Notes: generated from the letters alone by a model not told the origin. Shown: positions 1-10,513, numbered from the stretch's first letter. The stretch is 64,000 nt of DNA from Roseibium aquae (GCF_008711285.1 NZ_VXDC01000001.1:496001-560000), one strand, 5' to 3'. Made by a program: numbers and translations.

Positions 1-48
1 CAAGGGATGACGGAGTGTGTGTCTGGAGTGCTCGGCACAAACACCACC

Positions 49-76
49 GTCATTACCCGGCTCGACCGGGTAATCC
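49..76. repeat. Palindromic intergenic repeat, copy 1
   Basis: The copy reads GTCATTACCCGG, a five-base spacer CTCGA, then CCGGGTAATCC, so the two arms are reverse complements. It shares the frame GTCAT-(G/C-rich stem)-ATCC with the copies at 129, 198, 467, 692 and 804. Bases 1-13 (GGGATGACGG) look like the tail of a further copy cut by the window edge. Repeats of this general form are common between genes in Alphaproteobacteria. Confidence 0.75.
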
Positions 77-128
77 ATACCGTGATGGCGCCCAACGTGG
101 GGCCGTGCCGTTTGGAAGAGGAACGGAG

Positions 129-157
129 TGGATCCCATGGTCAAGCCATGGGATGAC
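129..157. repeat. Palindromic intergenic repeat, copy 2
   Basis: The core CATGGTCAAGCCATGGGATG at 136-155 is the same 20 bases as those found at 53249-53268, between dctQ and dctP. The arms CCCATGG and CCATGGG pair around TCAAG. It begins GGATCC and ends GGATGAC, matching the family frame read in the opposite direction to copy 1. Confidence 0.75.
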
Positions 158-195
158 GCGGTGTATGGTGATGGGCTGCGCCACTTGCTCCTTCG

Positions 196-450
196 TTATC
201 CCGCACGTGATGCGGGATCTTCCCGCTTCCATGCCCGTGGCCAACGTTTCAGCCGTTTTTCCCGGCGGATAGCCTCTTCTGCTGTTTCATAAGTTTCGTA
301 GTAGACCAGCCGGGTCACGTCATAGCGGCGGGTGAAGCTGTCGGCCTGTTTTTCGCGATGCTCATGGATGCGGCGTGCGAGAGTGTTGGTCACCCCGGTG
401 TAAAACGTTCCGTTCTTGCGGCTTGCCAACAGGTACACATAAAACGCCAT
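196..450 (-). CDS. GIY-YIG family nuclease-like protein, C-terminally truncated
   Basis: The 84-residue product opens with YVYLLASRKNGTFYTGVTN, the GIY-YIG first strand and loop, followed by LARRIHEHR and a REKRLKRWPRAWK helix typical of the small stand-alone GIY-YIG (UPF0213/YhbQ-like) proteins. Members are normally about 90-100 residues and continue after the RAWK motif with a conserved segment ending near NPxWxDL. Here that segment is missing: the last codons and the TAA stop are supplied by a palindromic repeat at 198-218. The catalytic core is present but the C-terminal part is lost, so activity is doubtful. Small GIY-YIG proteins of this group are putative DNA-acting nucleases with poorly defined roles. 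Confidence 0.75.
   Translation of the reverse strand: MAFYVYLLASRKNGTFYTGVTNTLARRIHEHREKQADSFTRRYDVTRLVYYETYETAEEAIRREKRLKRWPRAWKREDPASRAG
198..218. repeat. Palindromic repeat copy inside the 3' end of the GIY-YIG gene
   Basis: ATCCCGCA and TGCGGGAT pair perfectly around CGTGA. The element sits over the last codons of the GIY-YIG reading frame and supplies its stop codon, so it lies where conserved coding sequence would be expected. Confidence 0.65.
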
Positions 451-466
451 GCTCTATTGTGAGTGC

Positions 467-497
467 GATTGGATCCCCGCACAAGGCGGGGATGACC
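467..497. repeat. Palindromic intergenic repeat, copy 4
   Basis: The copy begins GATTGGATCCCCGC, has a short spacer ACAAG, then GCGGGGATGACC. It starts 16 bases beyond the GIY-YIG start codon. Together with the copies at 692 and 804 it fills most of the 421-base stretch 451-871, which has no credible gene. Confidence 0.75.
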
Positions 498-691
498 GCT
501 GGGGCGATAGGTACGCTTTGCCAAACACTCGGCCGTCACCCCGGACCGCTCCCAGAGCCTCTTCTTCTGAAAAGCGGCGGGAGGAAGCACCGTCCCGCCC
601 CACACTCAGTCGTCCTTGTGGAGTGCGTTTCCGGGTTCTCATATCCGCCGAACGGCACTGGATGGGCACGGCCCCGCCCCACCCTCTGGCC

Positions 692-717
692 GTCATCCCC
701 GCCTCCGTGCGGGGATC
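692..717. repeat. Palindromic intergenic repeat, copy 5
   Basis: GTCATCCCCGC, spacer CTCCGT, GCGGGGATCC. This is the same element as copy 4 in opposite orientation. The rest of 451-871 shows open frames on both strands but no protein motif or ribosome-binding site that I would trust. Confidence 0.75.
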
Positions 718-803
718 CATTGGCACCCGTGGGTTGGAAAAGGGGCGCGGCGCAGCGGCTTGGCCGCACGGGCGAACTGTCCTCGGGCCGGTGCGGACCT
801 GTG

Positions 804-856
804 GATTGGATCCCCCTCGGATCAAGTCCGGGGCAGGCTATCAGGGCGGGGATGAC
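804..856. repeat. Palindromic intergenic repeat, longer or degenerate copy
   Basis: This element starts GATTGGATCCCC and ends GCGGGGATGAC like copy 4. Its centre is about 25 bases longer and carries a second partial core, TCAAGTCCGGGG. It may be two overlapping copies. It ends 15 bases from the uvrB stop codon. Confidence 0.6.
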
Positions 857-871
857 AACCGGGACAAAACC

Positions 872-3800
872 TCACCGCCCCGGCCGCCCACTCTTTTTCG
901 GCCGCCCACGTCGCCGCTTTTCGTCAACCGGGTCTTCATAGGATCCGACGCCGATCTTGCCGCGCGGGGTGTGATGCGGAGCGTCTTCTGCCTGGATGAT
1001 GGGTGCCGGTTTTTGCGGCAGCGGGCCCTTGGGCATTGGCACTTCGGTGCGGCCGACGGTCATTTCGTCGAGGCTGGGCTTGTGAACCTTTGATTTAGCC
1101 GTGGCCGCTGCATTTTTGTTCGCGGGTGCGCCAGAGGCGCGGCCCATGGCCTTATCCTTCGCCGTTTCCTTTTTCTTGCCGGATGCGCCTTCCTTGGTGC
1201 CGCCGGCGCCGAACTTCTTGTCGCCCCGGTAGCCGCCGGTTTTCGCATCGACATCCGATTGCCGGGCCATGGCGTCGTCGGCGACGGCCAGTTCCGTTTC
1301 CTGCAGGCGCTTGATCTCGTCGCGCAGACGGGCGGCCGTCTCGAAGTCGAGATCGGCGGCGGCGTCGCGCATCTGCTTTTCCAGATCGCCGATATGGGCC
1401 TTCAGATTGTGGCCGACCAGCGACCCTTCTTCGGCAAAGCCGGCGTCCACCGTGACATGGTCCTGCTCGTAGACGCTTTGCATGATGTCGCCGATGGAGC
1501 GTTTGACGCTTTCGGGCGTGATGCCGTGCTCGGCGTTGTAGGCGAGCTGCTTGTCGCGGCGGCGGTTGGTCTCGGCGATCGCCCGCTCCATGGAGCCGGT
1601 CATCTGGTCGGCATAGAGGATCACCTTGCCGTCCACATTCCGTGCCGCGCGGCCGATGGTCTGGATCAGCGAGGTTTCCGAGCGCAAAAAGCCCTCCTTG
1701 TCCGCGTCCAGAATGGCGACCAGCGCGCATTCGGGAATGTCGAGGCCCTCGCGGAGCAAGTTGATGCCGACCAGCACGTCGAACGCGCCGAGGCGCAAAT
1801 CGCGCAGGATCTCGATGCGCTCCAGCGTGTCGATGTCAGAATGCATGTAGCGCACGCGCACGCCGTTTTCATGCAGGTATTCGGTGAGGTCCTCGGCCAT
1901 CCGCTTGGTGAGGGTGGTGACCAGCGTGCGGTAGCCCTTGGCGGCGACCGCGCGCACCTCGCCCAGTAGATCGTCGACCTGGGACGTTGCCGGGCGGATG
2001 TCCACCGGCGGATCGATCAGGCCGGTCGGGCGGATGACCTGTTCGGCAAAAACACCGCCGGCCTCTTCCATTTCCCAGGAGCCCGGGGTCGCCGACACCG
2101 CGATGGATTGCGGCCGCATAGCGTTCCATTCCTCGAAACGCAGCGGCCGGTTGTCCATGCAGCTTGGGAGACGGAAGCCGTATTCCGCCAAGGTGGCCTT
2201 GCGCCTAAAATCGCCGCGGTACATGGCGCCGATCTGCGGAATGGTCACATGGCTCTCGTCGGCGAAGACGAGGGCGTTGTCGGGCAGATATTCGAACAGG
2301 GTGGGGGGCGGCTCGCCGGGCTTGCGGCCGGTGAGATAGCGCGAATAGTTCTCGATGCCCGCGCAGGACCCGGTCGCCTCCAGCATTTCCAGATCGAACA
2401 TGGTGCGCTGTTCCAGCCGCTGGGCCTCCAGCAGGCGGCCATGGGCGTGCAGCTCTTCGAGGCGGCCCCTTAGCTCGGCCTTGATCGACTTGACGGCCTG
2501 CTGCAGCGTCGGTTTCGGCGTCACATAGTGCGAGTTGGCATAGATCTTCACCGACTTCATCTCGCCGGATTTGTGCCCCGTCAGCGGATCGAACTCGGTG
2601 ATCGCCTCGATCTCGTCGCCGAACAGGGAAATCCGCCAGGCGCGGTCCTCATAGTGGGCGGGGAAAATCTCGATCGTGTCGCCGCGCACCCGGAAGGTGC
2701 CGCGCTGGAACGCGGCGTCGTTGCGCTTGTATTGCAGGGCGACGAGATCGGCGATCAGCTGGCGCTGGTCGATGCGCTCGCCCACCTCGATGGCGAAGGT
2801 CATCGCCGTGTAGGTCTCGACCGAGCCGATACCGTAGATGCAGGACACCGAGGCGACGATGATGACGTCGTCCCGTTCCAGCAGCGCGCGGGTGGCCGAG
2901 TGGCGCATCCGGTCGATCTGCTCGTTGATCGAGGATTCCTTCTCGATATAGGTGTCGGTGCGCGGGACGTAGGCTTCCGGCTGGTAATAGTCGTAGTATG
3001 AGACGAAATACTCAACCGCATTGTCCGGGAAGAACGACTTGAACTCGCCGTAAAGCTGGGCGGCCAACGTCTTGTTCGGCGCCAGGATCAGCGCCGGGCG
3101 CTGAGTGCGCTCGATCACCTGTGCCATGGTGTAGGTCTTGCCCGACCCGGTCACTCCGAGCAGCACCTGGGTCTGTTCTCCGGCCTCGATGCCCTCCACC
3201 AGGTCGGCGATCGCGGTCGGCTGGTCGCCCTTGGGCTCATAGCTGGAAGCGAGCCTGATCGGCACGCCGCCTTCGGATTTGGCGGGGCGTTCCGGCCGGT
3301 GCGGCACCCACAACTCGCCGTTCTTGTGCAGCGGGTTGCCGCTTTCGATCAGCGCCGACAGGGCCTCGACGGTGGCCGTCGCGCCCTGGTTGCCCCCCAG
3401 TTCGCCATAGCGGCCGTCGGCGGCGGATTTTTTCTTGTTGTCCTTTTTGTGCTGCTTGAGCCTGGCTTCTAGCGCCTCGGCCTCCTCCAGCGACATGTCC
3501 AGGCCGGCCACGGGATTAAGACCGCCGGCGGCCCGTTCGCGCGCCGTGTCTGCCTTGCCCATGCTCGTTCCGCGCGATGAGCGCGCCGGGGCGGCTGTGC
3601 CGCGCGCCTTCGCCCCCTTCGGCGACAGCTTCGCCTTGCGGCCTTCCTCGACATTCGCCGCAACAGACCCGTCGCCGCCAGCCCGCTCGCGCTCCCTCGA
3701 CGACGTTCGCGCCGTGCGTCTCGCCGAGCCCGGCGCCCCGGGCGCCAGATCCTCCGCCGTCGCCGGATCCTTGATCTTCGACTTGGATTTGGGAGGTGTC

Positions 3801-3976
3801 TTTTCCGCTTCCTCGGCGATCTGCCCCTCGATTTCCTGGGCCCAATCGCTGATCGGGCCGGAGAGGGGCGCGCCGGAGAGGGGCTTTTGCGGCGCCTCAC
3901 CAAACCCGCCGGGCTGGCGCGTGTCCGGATCGATCTCCGCGTCGGCCGGGGCGGATTTGGACGTCTTGCTGCTCAT
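872..3976 (-). CDS. uvrB: Excinuclease ABC subunit B with long N- and C-terminal extensions
   Basis: UvrB is the helicase-like damage-verification subunit of nucleotide excision repair, loaded by UvrA and partner of UvrC. The core starts with [13 protein letters not shown], then Walker [11 protein letters not shown] near residue 275, the beta-hairpin segment [20 protein letters not shown], the DEAD-like FADESH, helicase motif QTIGRAARN, and a C-terminal UVR motif [12 protein letters not shown] near residues 865-890. At 1034 residues it is much longer than the roughly 670-residue E. coli protein: about 240 disordered Lys/Ala/Glu-rich residues precede the core and about 140 follow it, ending in the AT-hook-like [15 protein letters not shown] chose the ATG at 3976 because its [10 protein letters not shown] start fits a soluble basic tail. 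The frame stays open 53 codons further upstream. Confidence 0.95.
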   Translation of the reverse strand: MSSKTSKSAPADAEIDPDTRQPGGFGEAPQKPLSGAPLSGPISDWAQEIEGQIAEEAEKTPPKSKSKIKDPATAEDLAPGAPGSARRTARTSSRERERAGGDGSVAANVEEGRKAKLSPKGAKARGTAAPARSSRGTSMGKADTARERAAGGLNPVAGLDMSLEEAEALEARLKQHKKDNKKKSAADGRYGELGGNQGATATVEALSALIESGNPLHKNGELWVPHRPERPAKSEGGVPIRLASSYEPKGDQPTAIADLVEGIEAGEQTQVLLGVTGSGKTYTMAQVIERTQRPALILAPNKTLAAQLYGEFKSFFPDNAVEYFVSYYDYYQPEAYVPRTDTYIEKESSINEQIDRMRHSATRALLERDDVIIVASVSCIYGIGSVETYTAMTFAIEVGERIDQRQLIADLVALQYKRNDAAFQRGTFRVRGDTIEIFPAHYEDRAWRISLFGDEIEAITEFDPLTGHKSGEMKSVKIYANSHYVTPKPTLQQAVKSIKAELRGRLEELHAHGRLLEAQRLEQRTMFDLEMLEATGSCAGIENYSRYLTGRKPGEPPPTLFEYLPDNALVFADESHVTIPQIGAMYRGDFRRKATLAEYGFRLPSCMDNRPLRFEEWNAMRPQSIAVSATPGSWEMEEAGGVFAEQVIRPTGLIDPPVDIRPATSQVDDLLGEVRAVAAKGYRTLVTTLTKRMAEDLTEYLHENGVRVRYMHSDIDTLERIEILRDLRLGAFDVLVGINLLREGLDIPECALVAILDADKEGFLRSETSLIQTIGRAARNVDGKVILYADQMTGSMERAIAETNRRRDKQLAYNAEHGITPESVKRSIGDIMQSVYEQDHVTVDAGFAEEGSLVGHNLKAHIGDLEKQMRDAAADLDFETAARLRDEIKRLQETELAVADDAMARQSDVDAKTGGYRGDKKFGAGGTKEGASGKKKETAKDKAMGRASGAPANKNAAATAKSKVHKPSLDEMTVGRTEVPMPKGPLPQKPAPIIQAEDAPHHTPRGKIGVGSYEDPVDEKRRRGRPKKSGRPGR

Positions 3977-4169
3977 GGGCGGCAATATGGTCCGAGTCCG
4001 GGCGGGAGGAAAGGGGGCTGCTACAGGAAAGCAAGTGGTTTCCTGACAGAACCTGTCACTTGATTTTTTCCCCGGGGCTCCTGCCCGAAGGTGACCGCCT
4101 GGAGATTCCCGTTGCGTGCCTGAAGCGCCACCCAACCGCCCGGTGCCTGCTGTTTTAAGCGTGCACCTA

Positions 4170-6659
4170 CTAAGCCGCCGCGACGTCCTGGAGGAAGCGG
4201 TCGATCCGGGAGGTCACGCTTGCGAGCTGGCGCGTTGCCTCGTCACTGATCTGTTCCACTTTTCGCGCCGAATCGCTGGTCTGGCCGGACCCTTCGGCCA
4301 GGGCGTCCATCGTGTCCGTGACGCTGCTGGTCTGCCGCGCGGCTTCCGTCACATTGGCGGATATCTCGGACGTCGCGCTGCCCTGCTGATCGACCGAGGC
4401 GGCCATGGCCGCCGCCGTTTCATTGACCGATTCCATCATTGTCATGATCGCGGCTATGGCATCGACGGCGGTTGCGGTCGATTGCTGGATCTCGCCGATC
4501 TGACTGGAAATCTCGTCCGTGGCGGTCGAGGTCTGGGTCGCCAGTTCCTTGACTTCCGCCGCGACGACGGCGAAGCCCTTGCCCGCCTCGCCGGCCCTGG
4601 CGGCCTCGATGGTGGCATTGAGGGCCAGCATGTTGGTTTGGGCGGCGATGGCCTGGATGAGTTGCACGACGTCGCCGATCCGGTCCGCAGCCGTGGACAG
4701 GCCCCGGATCTGGTCGTTCGACAGGCGGGTCTGGCCCGTTGCGTCCTCCACCTGGTCGAGCGTGTTGCGCACCTGGCGGCCGACCTCCTGCACCGAGCTT
4801 GTCAGTTCCTCGGTGGCGGCCGCAACCATTTGCACATTGCCGCTGGCGTGGCGCGAGGCCGAACCCACGTCCTGGGTTCGCGTGGTCGTGGCCTGGGCGA
4901 TGGCGGCCAGATGCTCGGCGGTTTCGTCAAGCTGCCTCATGTTGCCGCTGACGGCGTCGAGCGCGGTTTCGATATCACGCCGGAACTCCGCGACCAGCGC
5001 GTCGATGGCGGCTTGGCGTTCGCGGGCTGCCCGGGTGCTCACAAGGGTTTCCTGCTCCAGGCGCAAACGTTCCTTCTCGCGCGCGCTGAAAGTGCCAATG
5101 GCACGGGCCATGTCGCCAATCTCGTCGCTCCGGCCGGCGGAGCTCAGGTCCAGTTCCGTGTTGCCTTCCTTGAGGCTCAGCATGGCGGCGGTCAGTGTCC
5201 GGATCGGACGGATGATGGCCGACGACACCAGCAGCGCCAGCGCCACGCCAAGGATGAGGGCGACCACCAGGGTCAGGGAAATCTGCGTCTTGGCGGCGCT
5301 GGCCGCGGCGGCCGCTTCGGTCCCCGCGCTGGCGCTGATCGCAACCGCGCTCCGGGTCAAGTCTTCCGCAGCTGCGGAAAATGCCCGGTCGCTGGCCATC
5401 TGGGCCTCGGTGGCGGCCACGAGCGTCAGGAAGGCGTCCTCGATTTTCGGGAGTTGCTCATTGCCGTTCCGCACCGCGTCGTTCAACGGACCGGTCAGCA
5501 GGTCGGCTATGGTTTTCTCGGGGGTTTCCTTGACCGTTGCGGCACGGACCTCTTCCAGGGTGTCCAGAATGGCCTTCGCCTTGGTCATGTAGGCTGCGAA
5601 CGCGTCGGTCGCGTCCTGTCCGGGTCTGGTGAGATAATCCGCATAGGCGCTCCGGCTGCCGATCACCTCACGGGAAAAACCCTGCATGTAGGTGGATAGC
5701 AGCGCCAGGCTGGCAGTGCCGCGTTCGAAGGCGCGCAGGTCTTCGGTCAGTTCGTCCATGGGCTTGTCAGCGGCCTGGCCAATCGCTTGCGCCAGTCTGT
5801 CCAGCTCGCGGACCGCCGGTTCGAACGTGTCGGCCCAGACCGGTTCCGCATCGGCCGGCGGTTCCTGGCCGGCCATGTCCTTGACGGCAGACTGAAAGGC
5901 CTTCGATGCCTTGAGGTAGGATTTCGCGGCTTCGTCCACCTCGTCCGTCTTGATGGCCCTGCGAACGGCCTTGACGTCTTTTTCGGCATCTTTCGCGAGA
6001 TCGATCAGGGCCTTTGCCCGGTCCTCGGTGGGCGAGGCGAGGAACGCGGCGGCATCCTTTTCGGCCAGCACGACCGCGATTTGAAGATCGCTCAGCCGGG
6101 GCGGGATTTTTGACAGGTTATTGCGCCGGCCCTCGTTGTGGAGCGCCTTGCCCGCGAGGTTGATTTCAAGCGCTTTGAGTTGGTCGAACGCCGAAGCCGT
6201 CTCGTCCACAACCCGGCTCGTCATCTGGTCGAGATCCGCGACAATACCTTCGCGCGCTATTCTGTTGGCGGCAAAACTGTCGAACCCTTTTTCCAGATCC
6301 GCGACGATCGTTTGCAAGCGCGCGCTTTCCTGGGGCCTGTCGGCCGCAAGGTCCGTGGCCTGGCCGAACAGCAACCCGATATCGGCACGTACGGTGTTCG
6401 CCAGTTCCGGCTGACCGGATTGTTCGAACTCGTGGGCCCCGGTCAAAAGGCCGGGCACCGTTCCAAGCAGGGCACTTGCCTTCGAGGCGGCTGCCACGGA
6501 TGTATCGACCTGATTGGCGGTCATCAGGCCACCGGCCCCAACGCCAATGGCGCACAGCAACATCAAGCCGAATCCGGTTCGCAGCAGTGTTTTTATCGGC
6601 CAGTTGCGGATCGAGAAAAGACCAACCAAGGAAAGTGTTCGTGCAACTCTGTTTGTCAT
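4170..6659 (-). CDS. Methyl-accepting chemotaxis protein, transmembrane
   Basis: The 829-residue receptor has a first membrane segment near residues 23-45, a long helical periplasmic domain of about 410 residues, a second membrane segment near 465-490, and a HAMP domain ([15 protein letters not shown]). The cytoplasmic signalling hairpin has the tip [20 protein letters not shown] followed by [13 protein letters not shown]. This architecture transmits ligand binding to CheA/CheW. The protein ends FLQDVAAA without a CheR/CheB-tethering pentapeptide. No che genes are nearby, so it is an orphan receptor whose ligand cannot be read from sequence. The 300 bases upstream (6660-6959), shared with fumC, hold no gene. 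They include an AT-richer stretch around 6720-6790 that could carry both promoters. Confidence 0.93.
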   Translation of the reverse strand: MTNRVARTLSLVGLFSIRNWPIKTLLRTGFGLMLLCAIGVGAGGLMTANQVDTSVAAASKASALLGTVPGLLTGAHEFEQSGQPELANTVRADIGLLFGQATDLAADRPQESARLQTIVADLEKGFDSFAANRIAREGIVADLDQMTSRVVDETASAFDQLKALEINLAGKALHNEGRRNNLSKIPPRLSDLQIAVVLAEKDAAAFLASPTEDRAKALIDLAKDAEKDVKAVRRAIKTDEVDEAAKSYLKASKAFQSAVKDMAGQEPPADAEPVWADTFEPAVRELDRLAQAIGQAADKPMDELTEDLRAFERGTASLALLSTYMQGFSREVIGSRSAYADYLTRPGQDATDAFAAYMTKAKAILDTLEEVRAATVKETPEKTIADLLTGPLNDAVRNGNEQLPKIEDAFLTLVAATEAQMASDRAFSAAAEDLTRSAVAISASAGTEAAAAASAAKTQISLTLVVALILGVALALLVSSAIIRPIRTLTAAMLSLKEGNTELDLSSAGRSDEIGDMARAIGTFSAREKERLRLEQETLVSTRAARERQAAIDALVAEFRRDIETALDAVSGNMRQLDETAEHLAAIAQATTTRTQDVGSASRHASGNVQMVAAATEELTSSVQEVGRQVRNTLDQVEDATGQTRLSNDQIRGLSTAADRIGDVVQLIQAIAAQTNMLALNATIEAARAGEAGKGFAVVAAEVKELATQTSTATDEISSQIGEIQQSTATAVDAIAAIMTMMESVNETAAAMAASVDQQGSATSEISANVTEAARQTSSVTDTMDALAEGSGQTSDSARKVEQISDEATRQLASVTSRIDRFLQDVAAA

Positions 6660-6959
6660 GAAACTAAGCCAATAATTGTCCGGGCCAAAGGTCGTGCACC
6701 GCGTTTTTCATCCGGTGATGAATGTTAATAGTGTTCCGAAAACTCTAACAATTTCCGAATTCGATTTCGGATAGATGCCCAAATTCAGGGCGGTGGTATT
6801 CAAAGTTTACGCAATTCGGCGTGTGTTTTTTGAAAATGCACGCCTGTGGTCCGGTGCGCGAGCGGCGGGGAAAGGACGGTTGTCCGGTTTGATCCCTTGT
6901 GAAATCCGTCAGAATCCCGAACTTGGGGTCTGGGCCCAATCACAGCGGGAGACACGCAT

Positions 6960-8345
6960 ATGCGGACCGAAACGGACAGCCTTGGTGCCATCGACGTTCC
7001 CGGCGACCGGTATTGGGGCGCGCAGACGCAGCGGTCGCTGAAATACTTCTCGATCGGCACGGATCTGATGCCGGTGGAAATCGTGCACGCCTTTGGCATC
7101 CTGAAGCGCGCGGCGGCGGAAGTGAACCGCGATCTCGGGCACTTGCCGCCGCAGATCTGCGATCTGATCGTGGCCGCGGCCGGGGAGGTGAGCGCCGGAC
7201 AATTGGATGACCATTTCCCCTTGCATGTCTGGATGACCGGCTCGGGCACGCAGACCAACATGAATGTCAACGAGGTGATCTCGAACCGCGCCATCGAGAT
7301 GGCAGGCGGGCAGATGGGGTCCAAGACGCCCGTCCACCCGAACGACCATGTCAACATGTCCCAGTCGTCCAACGACACGTTCCCGACCGCCATGCACATG
7401 GCGGCGGCGATGCACACCACGCAGCGTTTGCTGCCAGGGTTGAAGCATCTGAGCGCGGCGTTGAACGCCAAGGCCGAGGCCTGGGCGGAGATTGTGAAGA
7501 TTGGCCGGACACATATGCAGGACGCGACGCCCCTGACGCTCGGTCAGGAGTTTTCCGGCTATGTGGCGATGCTGGACGAGGGGATCCGGCGCATCGAATG
7601 GGCGCTGGAGGATGTCCATGCCCTGACACTGGGCGGCACGGCGGTCGGCACCGGCATCAATGCGCCGGTCGGGTTCGCGGAACGCGCGGCTGAGCGGATC
7701 GCGGCGCTGACGGAGCTGCCGTTCCGCAGCGCGCCCAACAAATTCGCAACCCAGGGCGGCCATGATGCCTTGAGCGCGCTGCATGGCAGTTTCAAGACTG
7801 TCGCGGGGACGCTCTACAAGATCGCGAATGACATCCGGCTTTTGTCGTGCGGTCCGCGCTGCGGCTTCAACGAGCTGATCATACCGGCCAATGAGCCCGG
7901 CTCCTCGATCATGCCGGGCAAGGTCAATCCGACCCAGTGCGAGGCCCTGGCCATGGTGGCGGTGCAGGTCATGGGCAATGACGTGACCGTCGGCATGGCC
8001 GCCGCGGGGGGGCTGCTCGAGATGAACGTCTACAAGCCGGTGATGATCAACGCGGTCCTGCAATCCATCCGGATCCTGGGGGACGGTGCGCGCAATTTCG
8101 CCGATTTTCTGGTCGAGGGCACCGAGCCGAACACCAAACAGATTGCCGCCTATGTCGAGAACTCGTTGATGCTGGTCACCGCGCTTTCGCCGGTGATCGG
8201 CTATGACAAGGCGAGTCACGCGGCTCATCATGCTTTCGAACATGATCTCAGCCTGCGGCAGGCCTGTCTGGATCTGGGCTATGTGAGCGGGGCGCAGTTC
8301 GACGAAATCGTCGATCCCAAGAAGATGCTGGGACCGATTGCGTGA
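6960..8345 (+). CDS. fumC: Fumarate hydratase, class II
   Basis: The 461-residue protein catalyses reversible hydration of fumarate to L-malate in the TCA cycle and belongs to the iron-independent class II fumarases (aspartase/fumarase superfamily). The start [20 protein letters not shown] and the motif [18 protein letters not shown] are typical. The family signature [16 protein letters not shown] lies near residues 314-329. Length matches the usual 460-470. Its stop codon overlaps the GTG start of the next gene by four bases (GTGA), suggesting coupled translation with the phosphotransferase, although no pathway link is obvious. Confidence 0.96.
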   Translation: MRTETDSLGAIDVPGDRYWGAQTQRSLKYFSIGTDLMPVEIVHAFGILKRAAAEVNRDLGHLPPQICDLIVAAAGEVSAGQLDDHFPLHVWMTGSGTQTNMNVNEVISNRAIEMAGGQMGSKTPVHPNDHVNMSQSSNDTFPTAMHMAAAMHTTQRLLPGLKHLSAALNAKAEAWAEIVKIGRTHMQDATPLTLGQEFSGYVAMLDEGIRRIEWALEDVHALTLGGTAVGTGINAPVGFAERAAERIAALTELPFRSAPNKFATQGGHDALSALHGSFKTVAGTLYKIANDIRLLSCGPRCGFNELIIPANEPGSSIMPGKVNPTQCEALAMVAVQVMGNDVTVGMAAAGGLLEMNVYKPVMINAVLQSIRILGDGARNFADFLVEGTEPNTKQIAAYVENSLMLVTALSPVIGYDKASHAAHHAFEHDLSLRQACLDLGYVSGAQFDEIVDPKKMLGPIA

Positions 8346-9256
8346 CCGGGACACCGATCATGATCGCTTCAGGTGCCCCGCCGGGGGGCCGTGCGCCGCA
8401 GGATTGCCCGGATGCACAGGCCGTCGGGCGGGCCTTTGCCAAGTGCCCGGATCTGGCCGGCATCACCGGGGGCATTGTGTCGGTCCAACGGCTGCCCGGA
8501 TTGAGCAATCAGGTGTTCCGGCTCACTTCGGAGCGTGGCGTTTTTGTGCTGAGGCTGCCGCATGCCGGGCGACCCGCCTTGACCGACCGTTGGGCCGAAC
8601 TGGAGAACCTGCGTCTGGCGGCCGGCATTGGCCTGACGCCCGCGCCCCTGTTCGCGGATCCGGGCAGGGGTCTTTTGCTTCTGCCGGAGGTGGCCGGGAC
8701 GCCCGGCCGGCCGGAGCCTGCGCAGTTGGGCGAGGTCTTGAGCCGCCTTCATGGCGCGCGGTTTCAGTTTGCCAATCGCCGGGAACTCGCGCCCTGGATT
8801 GCCCGGTTGCGCGCTCTGGTGCGCGCGCGGCCGGATCCTGAGGGTCTCTTGAAACGGCTTGAGCGCCTGGCCACACGTGTGGAGGGGAAGGGAGCGGCGG
8901 GGTCCTCGGTTTTCGTGCCGTCGCATTGGGACATCATACCCGGCAATTGCCTTCTGACACCGGACGGGCCGGTCCTGATCGACTGGGAGTATTCGGCTAT
9001 GGGGCCGCCGGCGTGGGATCTTTCCTATGCGGTGCTGGAACTCGACTACACCGCCGAGGAGGAGCGGACGCTGTTGGCCGCATATCGACAGACGGGTGGG
9101 GCGCCGGTCGGCGAGGCGGATGTTCAGGCCATGAAAGCGGTCTGCGACGTGGTCTCGGCGCTCTGGGCCCTCGGTCAGGCGGACGCGATGGACCCTGCAG
9201 CGCCGCTCGGCCGGTTTGCCCTGCACCGGATCGAAAGAGCGGAGCGTCTGTTCTGA
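8342..9256 (+). CDS. Choline-kinase/APH-like phosphotransferase
   Basis: The 304-residue product belongs to the aminoglycoside phosphotransferase/choline kinase fold. The N-lobe carries [11 protein letters not shown] and FVLRLPHAG, the C-lobe has the catalytic loop [12 protein letters not shown] (H-x-D-x4-N) and the metal-binding [18 protein letters not shown]. The last two motifs are typical of the choline/ethanolamine and thiamine kinase-like branch, so a small amino-alcohol is the probable substrate; aminoglycoside resistance is unlikely from these motifs. The GTG start overlaps the fumC stop. An ATG six codons later (8360) is the alternative. It converges with the DUF1624 gene, leaving a one-base gap and no terminator between them. 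Confidence 0.8.
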   Translation: MTGTPIMIASGAPPGGRAPQDCPDAQAVGRAFAKCPDLAGITGGIVSVQRLPGLSNQVFRLTSERGVFVLRLPHAGRPALTDRWAELENLRLAAGIGLTPAPLFADPGRGLLLLPEVAGTPGRPEPAQLGEVLSRLHGARFQFANRRELAPWIARLRALVRARPDPEGLLKRLERLATRVEGKGAAGSSVFVPSHWDIIPGNCLLTPDGPVLIDWEYSAMGPPAWDLSYAVLELDYTAEEERTLLAAYRQTGGAPVGEADVQAMKAVCDVVSALWALGQADAMDPAAPLGRFALHRIERAERLF

Positions 9257-9257
9257 T

Positions 9258-10220
9258 TCACCGGCCGGGGCCGGACCCGGTTTGGTCGGCGAGGCACAGC
9301 CCGTACTGCTCGTTCATGGCGGCCCGCAATCCAGGATCGAACGGGTCGTCCAGCAGGGGCTCCCACGTGCCGGCTGCCTTCAGGCCGCTGATGGTGCACT
9401 GGCATGCGGCCGCGCAGTCAAGCGCGGCGCCCTCGGTGCGCTGGCAGCTTTGCGTGCAGGAGGTCTTGAACTGGGTGGTCGCGCGATCTGGCAGGACACC
9501 GATCCAGATGGGCAGATACAATAATCCGAATAGAATTGGCTGGTGCACGAGATAGATGAGAAGAGACCGGCGGCCCAGCATCCGCAGCCCGCGTCCGGCC
9601 CGGGTCTCCATGGAAATGCCCGCCAGGCGGGGCCGCAGCCGCCGCCAGAGCGGACTTTGCGCAACGGCGACACCCAGAAACAGAACGCCGCTCCACGGCG
9701 CCACCGGAACATAGTCGACGCTGCCGAAATCGGGCGTCCCCAAGCCGGTCCAAAGCCAAGCCTGACCGTTAAAGACATAGCTGCCCGCCCACAGCGGCAG
9801 CGTGAGCATCACGGCGGATGCGGCAAGGCTGATCAGCCAGGGTGCCTGAAGCAGGGGAAGCGCAAGCAGGCCGCTCAGGAATATCGCATGAAGAATGCCG
9901 AAACGGACAAAGCTGTCGCCGAAGACGAAGTAGGTGCCAAGGCTGACCCCTACGGCCGCGAACAGCAAAACCAGCTTTGTTCTGGCGAGCGCTTTCCAGC
10001 GGATCCCGGTGCCATGGGCCAGGACCAGCGTCACGCCGGACAAGAACAAGAAACTGGCGGCGATGCCACCGGCGAATGCCCGCCATCCGGAGCCGGTGGC
10101 GACAGGCCAGCCGACCAGGCCGAACCAGCTCAGGTCCCAGGAGAAATGGTAAACAACCATCGCGATGATGGCGATGCCACGGGCGCCATCAAGTGCGACA
10201 AGCCTTTTTGTGCGGGCCAA
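9258..10220 (-). CDS. DUF1624 / heparan-alpha-glucosaminide acetyltransferase-like membrane protein
   Basis: The 320-residue polytopic protein begins RLVALDGARGIAIIAMVVYHF and continues SFLFLSGVTLVLAHG, the signature of the DUF1624/YeiB-like acyltransferase-related membrane family. Seven to eight hydrophobic segments are visible. The last 60 residues are hydrophilic with several cysteines (CTQSCQRTEGAALDCAAACQC), which is unusual for the family. The only plausible initiation codon is TTG at 10220. The frame is open upstream just eight codons to the TGA that ends the 41-codon ORF at 10245-10370. That ORF is in the same frame, so the two are either translationally coupled or halves of one ancestral gene. 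Function unknown. Confidence 0.7.
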   Translation of the reverse strand: MARTKRLVALDGARGIAIIAMVVYHFSWDLSWFGLVGWPVATGSGWRAFAGGIAASFLFLSGVTLVLAHGTGIRWKALARTKLVLLFAAVGVSLGTYFVFGDSFVRFGILHAIFLSGLLALPLLQAPWLISLAASAVMLTLPLWAGSYVFNGQAWLWTGLGTPDFGSVDYVPVAPWSGVLFLGVAVAQSPLWRRLRPRLAGISMETRAGRGLRMLGRRSLLIYLVHQPILFGLLYLPIWIGVLPDRATTQFKTSCTQSCQRTEGAALDCAAACQCTISGLKAAGTWEPLLDDPFDPGLRAAMNEQYGLCLADQTGSGPGR

Positions 10221-10244
10221 GGGGCGTGGAACTTCCGTCGTTTG

Positions 10245-10370
10245 TCAGTTGGCAAAGGCAAGCACAAGCGAGCTCAAAACGACCGCGACAGCCATTGCCC
10301 CGCCAACGATCGGCCACGGGGAGGGCCGGTCCGAAGCCAGCCCATCGGATTTTGGATCATTTTGAAGCAT
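10245..10370 (-). CDS. Very small single-span membrane protein (41 aa)
   Basis: The sequence starts MLQNDPKSDGLASDRP and ends in one hydrophobic helix (AMAVAVVLSSLVLAFAN). A GGAGGG Shine-Dalgarno lies about ten bases before the ATG. It is immediately upstream of, and in frame with, the DUF1624 gene, with only the TGA and eight codons between them. It could be a real small membrane protein, or the N-terminal part of a longer DUF1624 protein separated by a stop. No family recognised. Confidence 0.5.
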   Translation of the reverse strand: MLQNDPKSDGLASDRPSPWPIVGGAMAVAVVLSSLVLAFAN

Positions 10371-10513
10371 GGGTTCTAGCCCTCCTCGAGCAGGTCCAAA
10401 CCACTTCCAAGGTGAGGAGGGTGGCCCAATTCCCGCGCCGCGAAAAGAGGTTTACGAGAAGTTAAGCCCATTATCCAGAGGCGAGTGCCCTGCTGTTGAC
10501 AGATCGGGGGGCT

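Noticed and set aside
1-860. CRISPR array
   Set aside because: Repeats are palindromic, irregularly spaced, in both orientations and unequal in length; there are no unique spacers of constant length and no cas genes.
4116-5699. 527-codon open frame on the plus strand
   Set aside because: It is antisense to the chemoreceptor gene; its Gly/Arg-rich translation has no family pattern and it starts in the uvrB upstream region.
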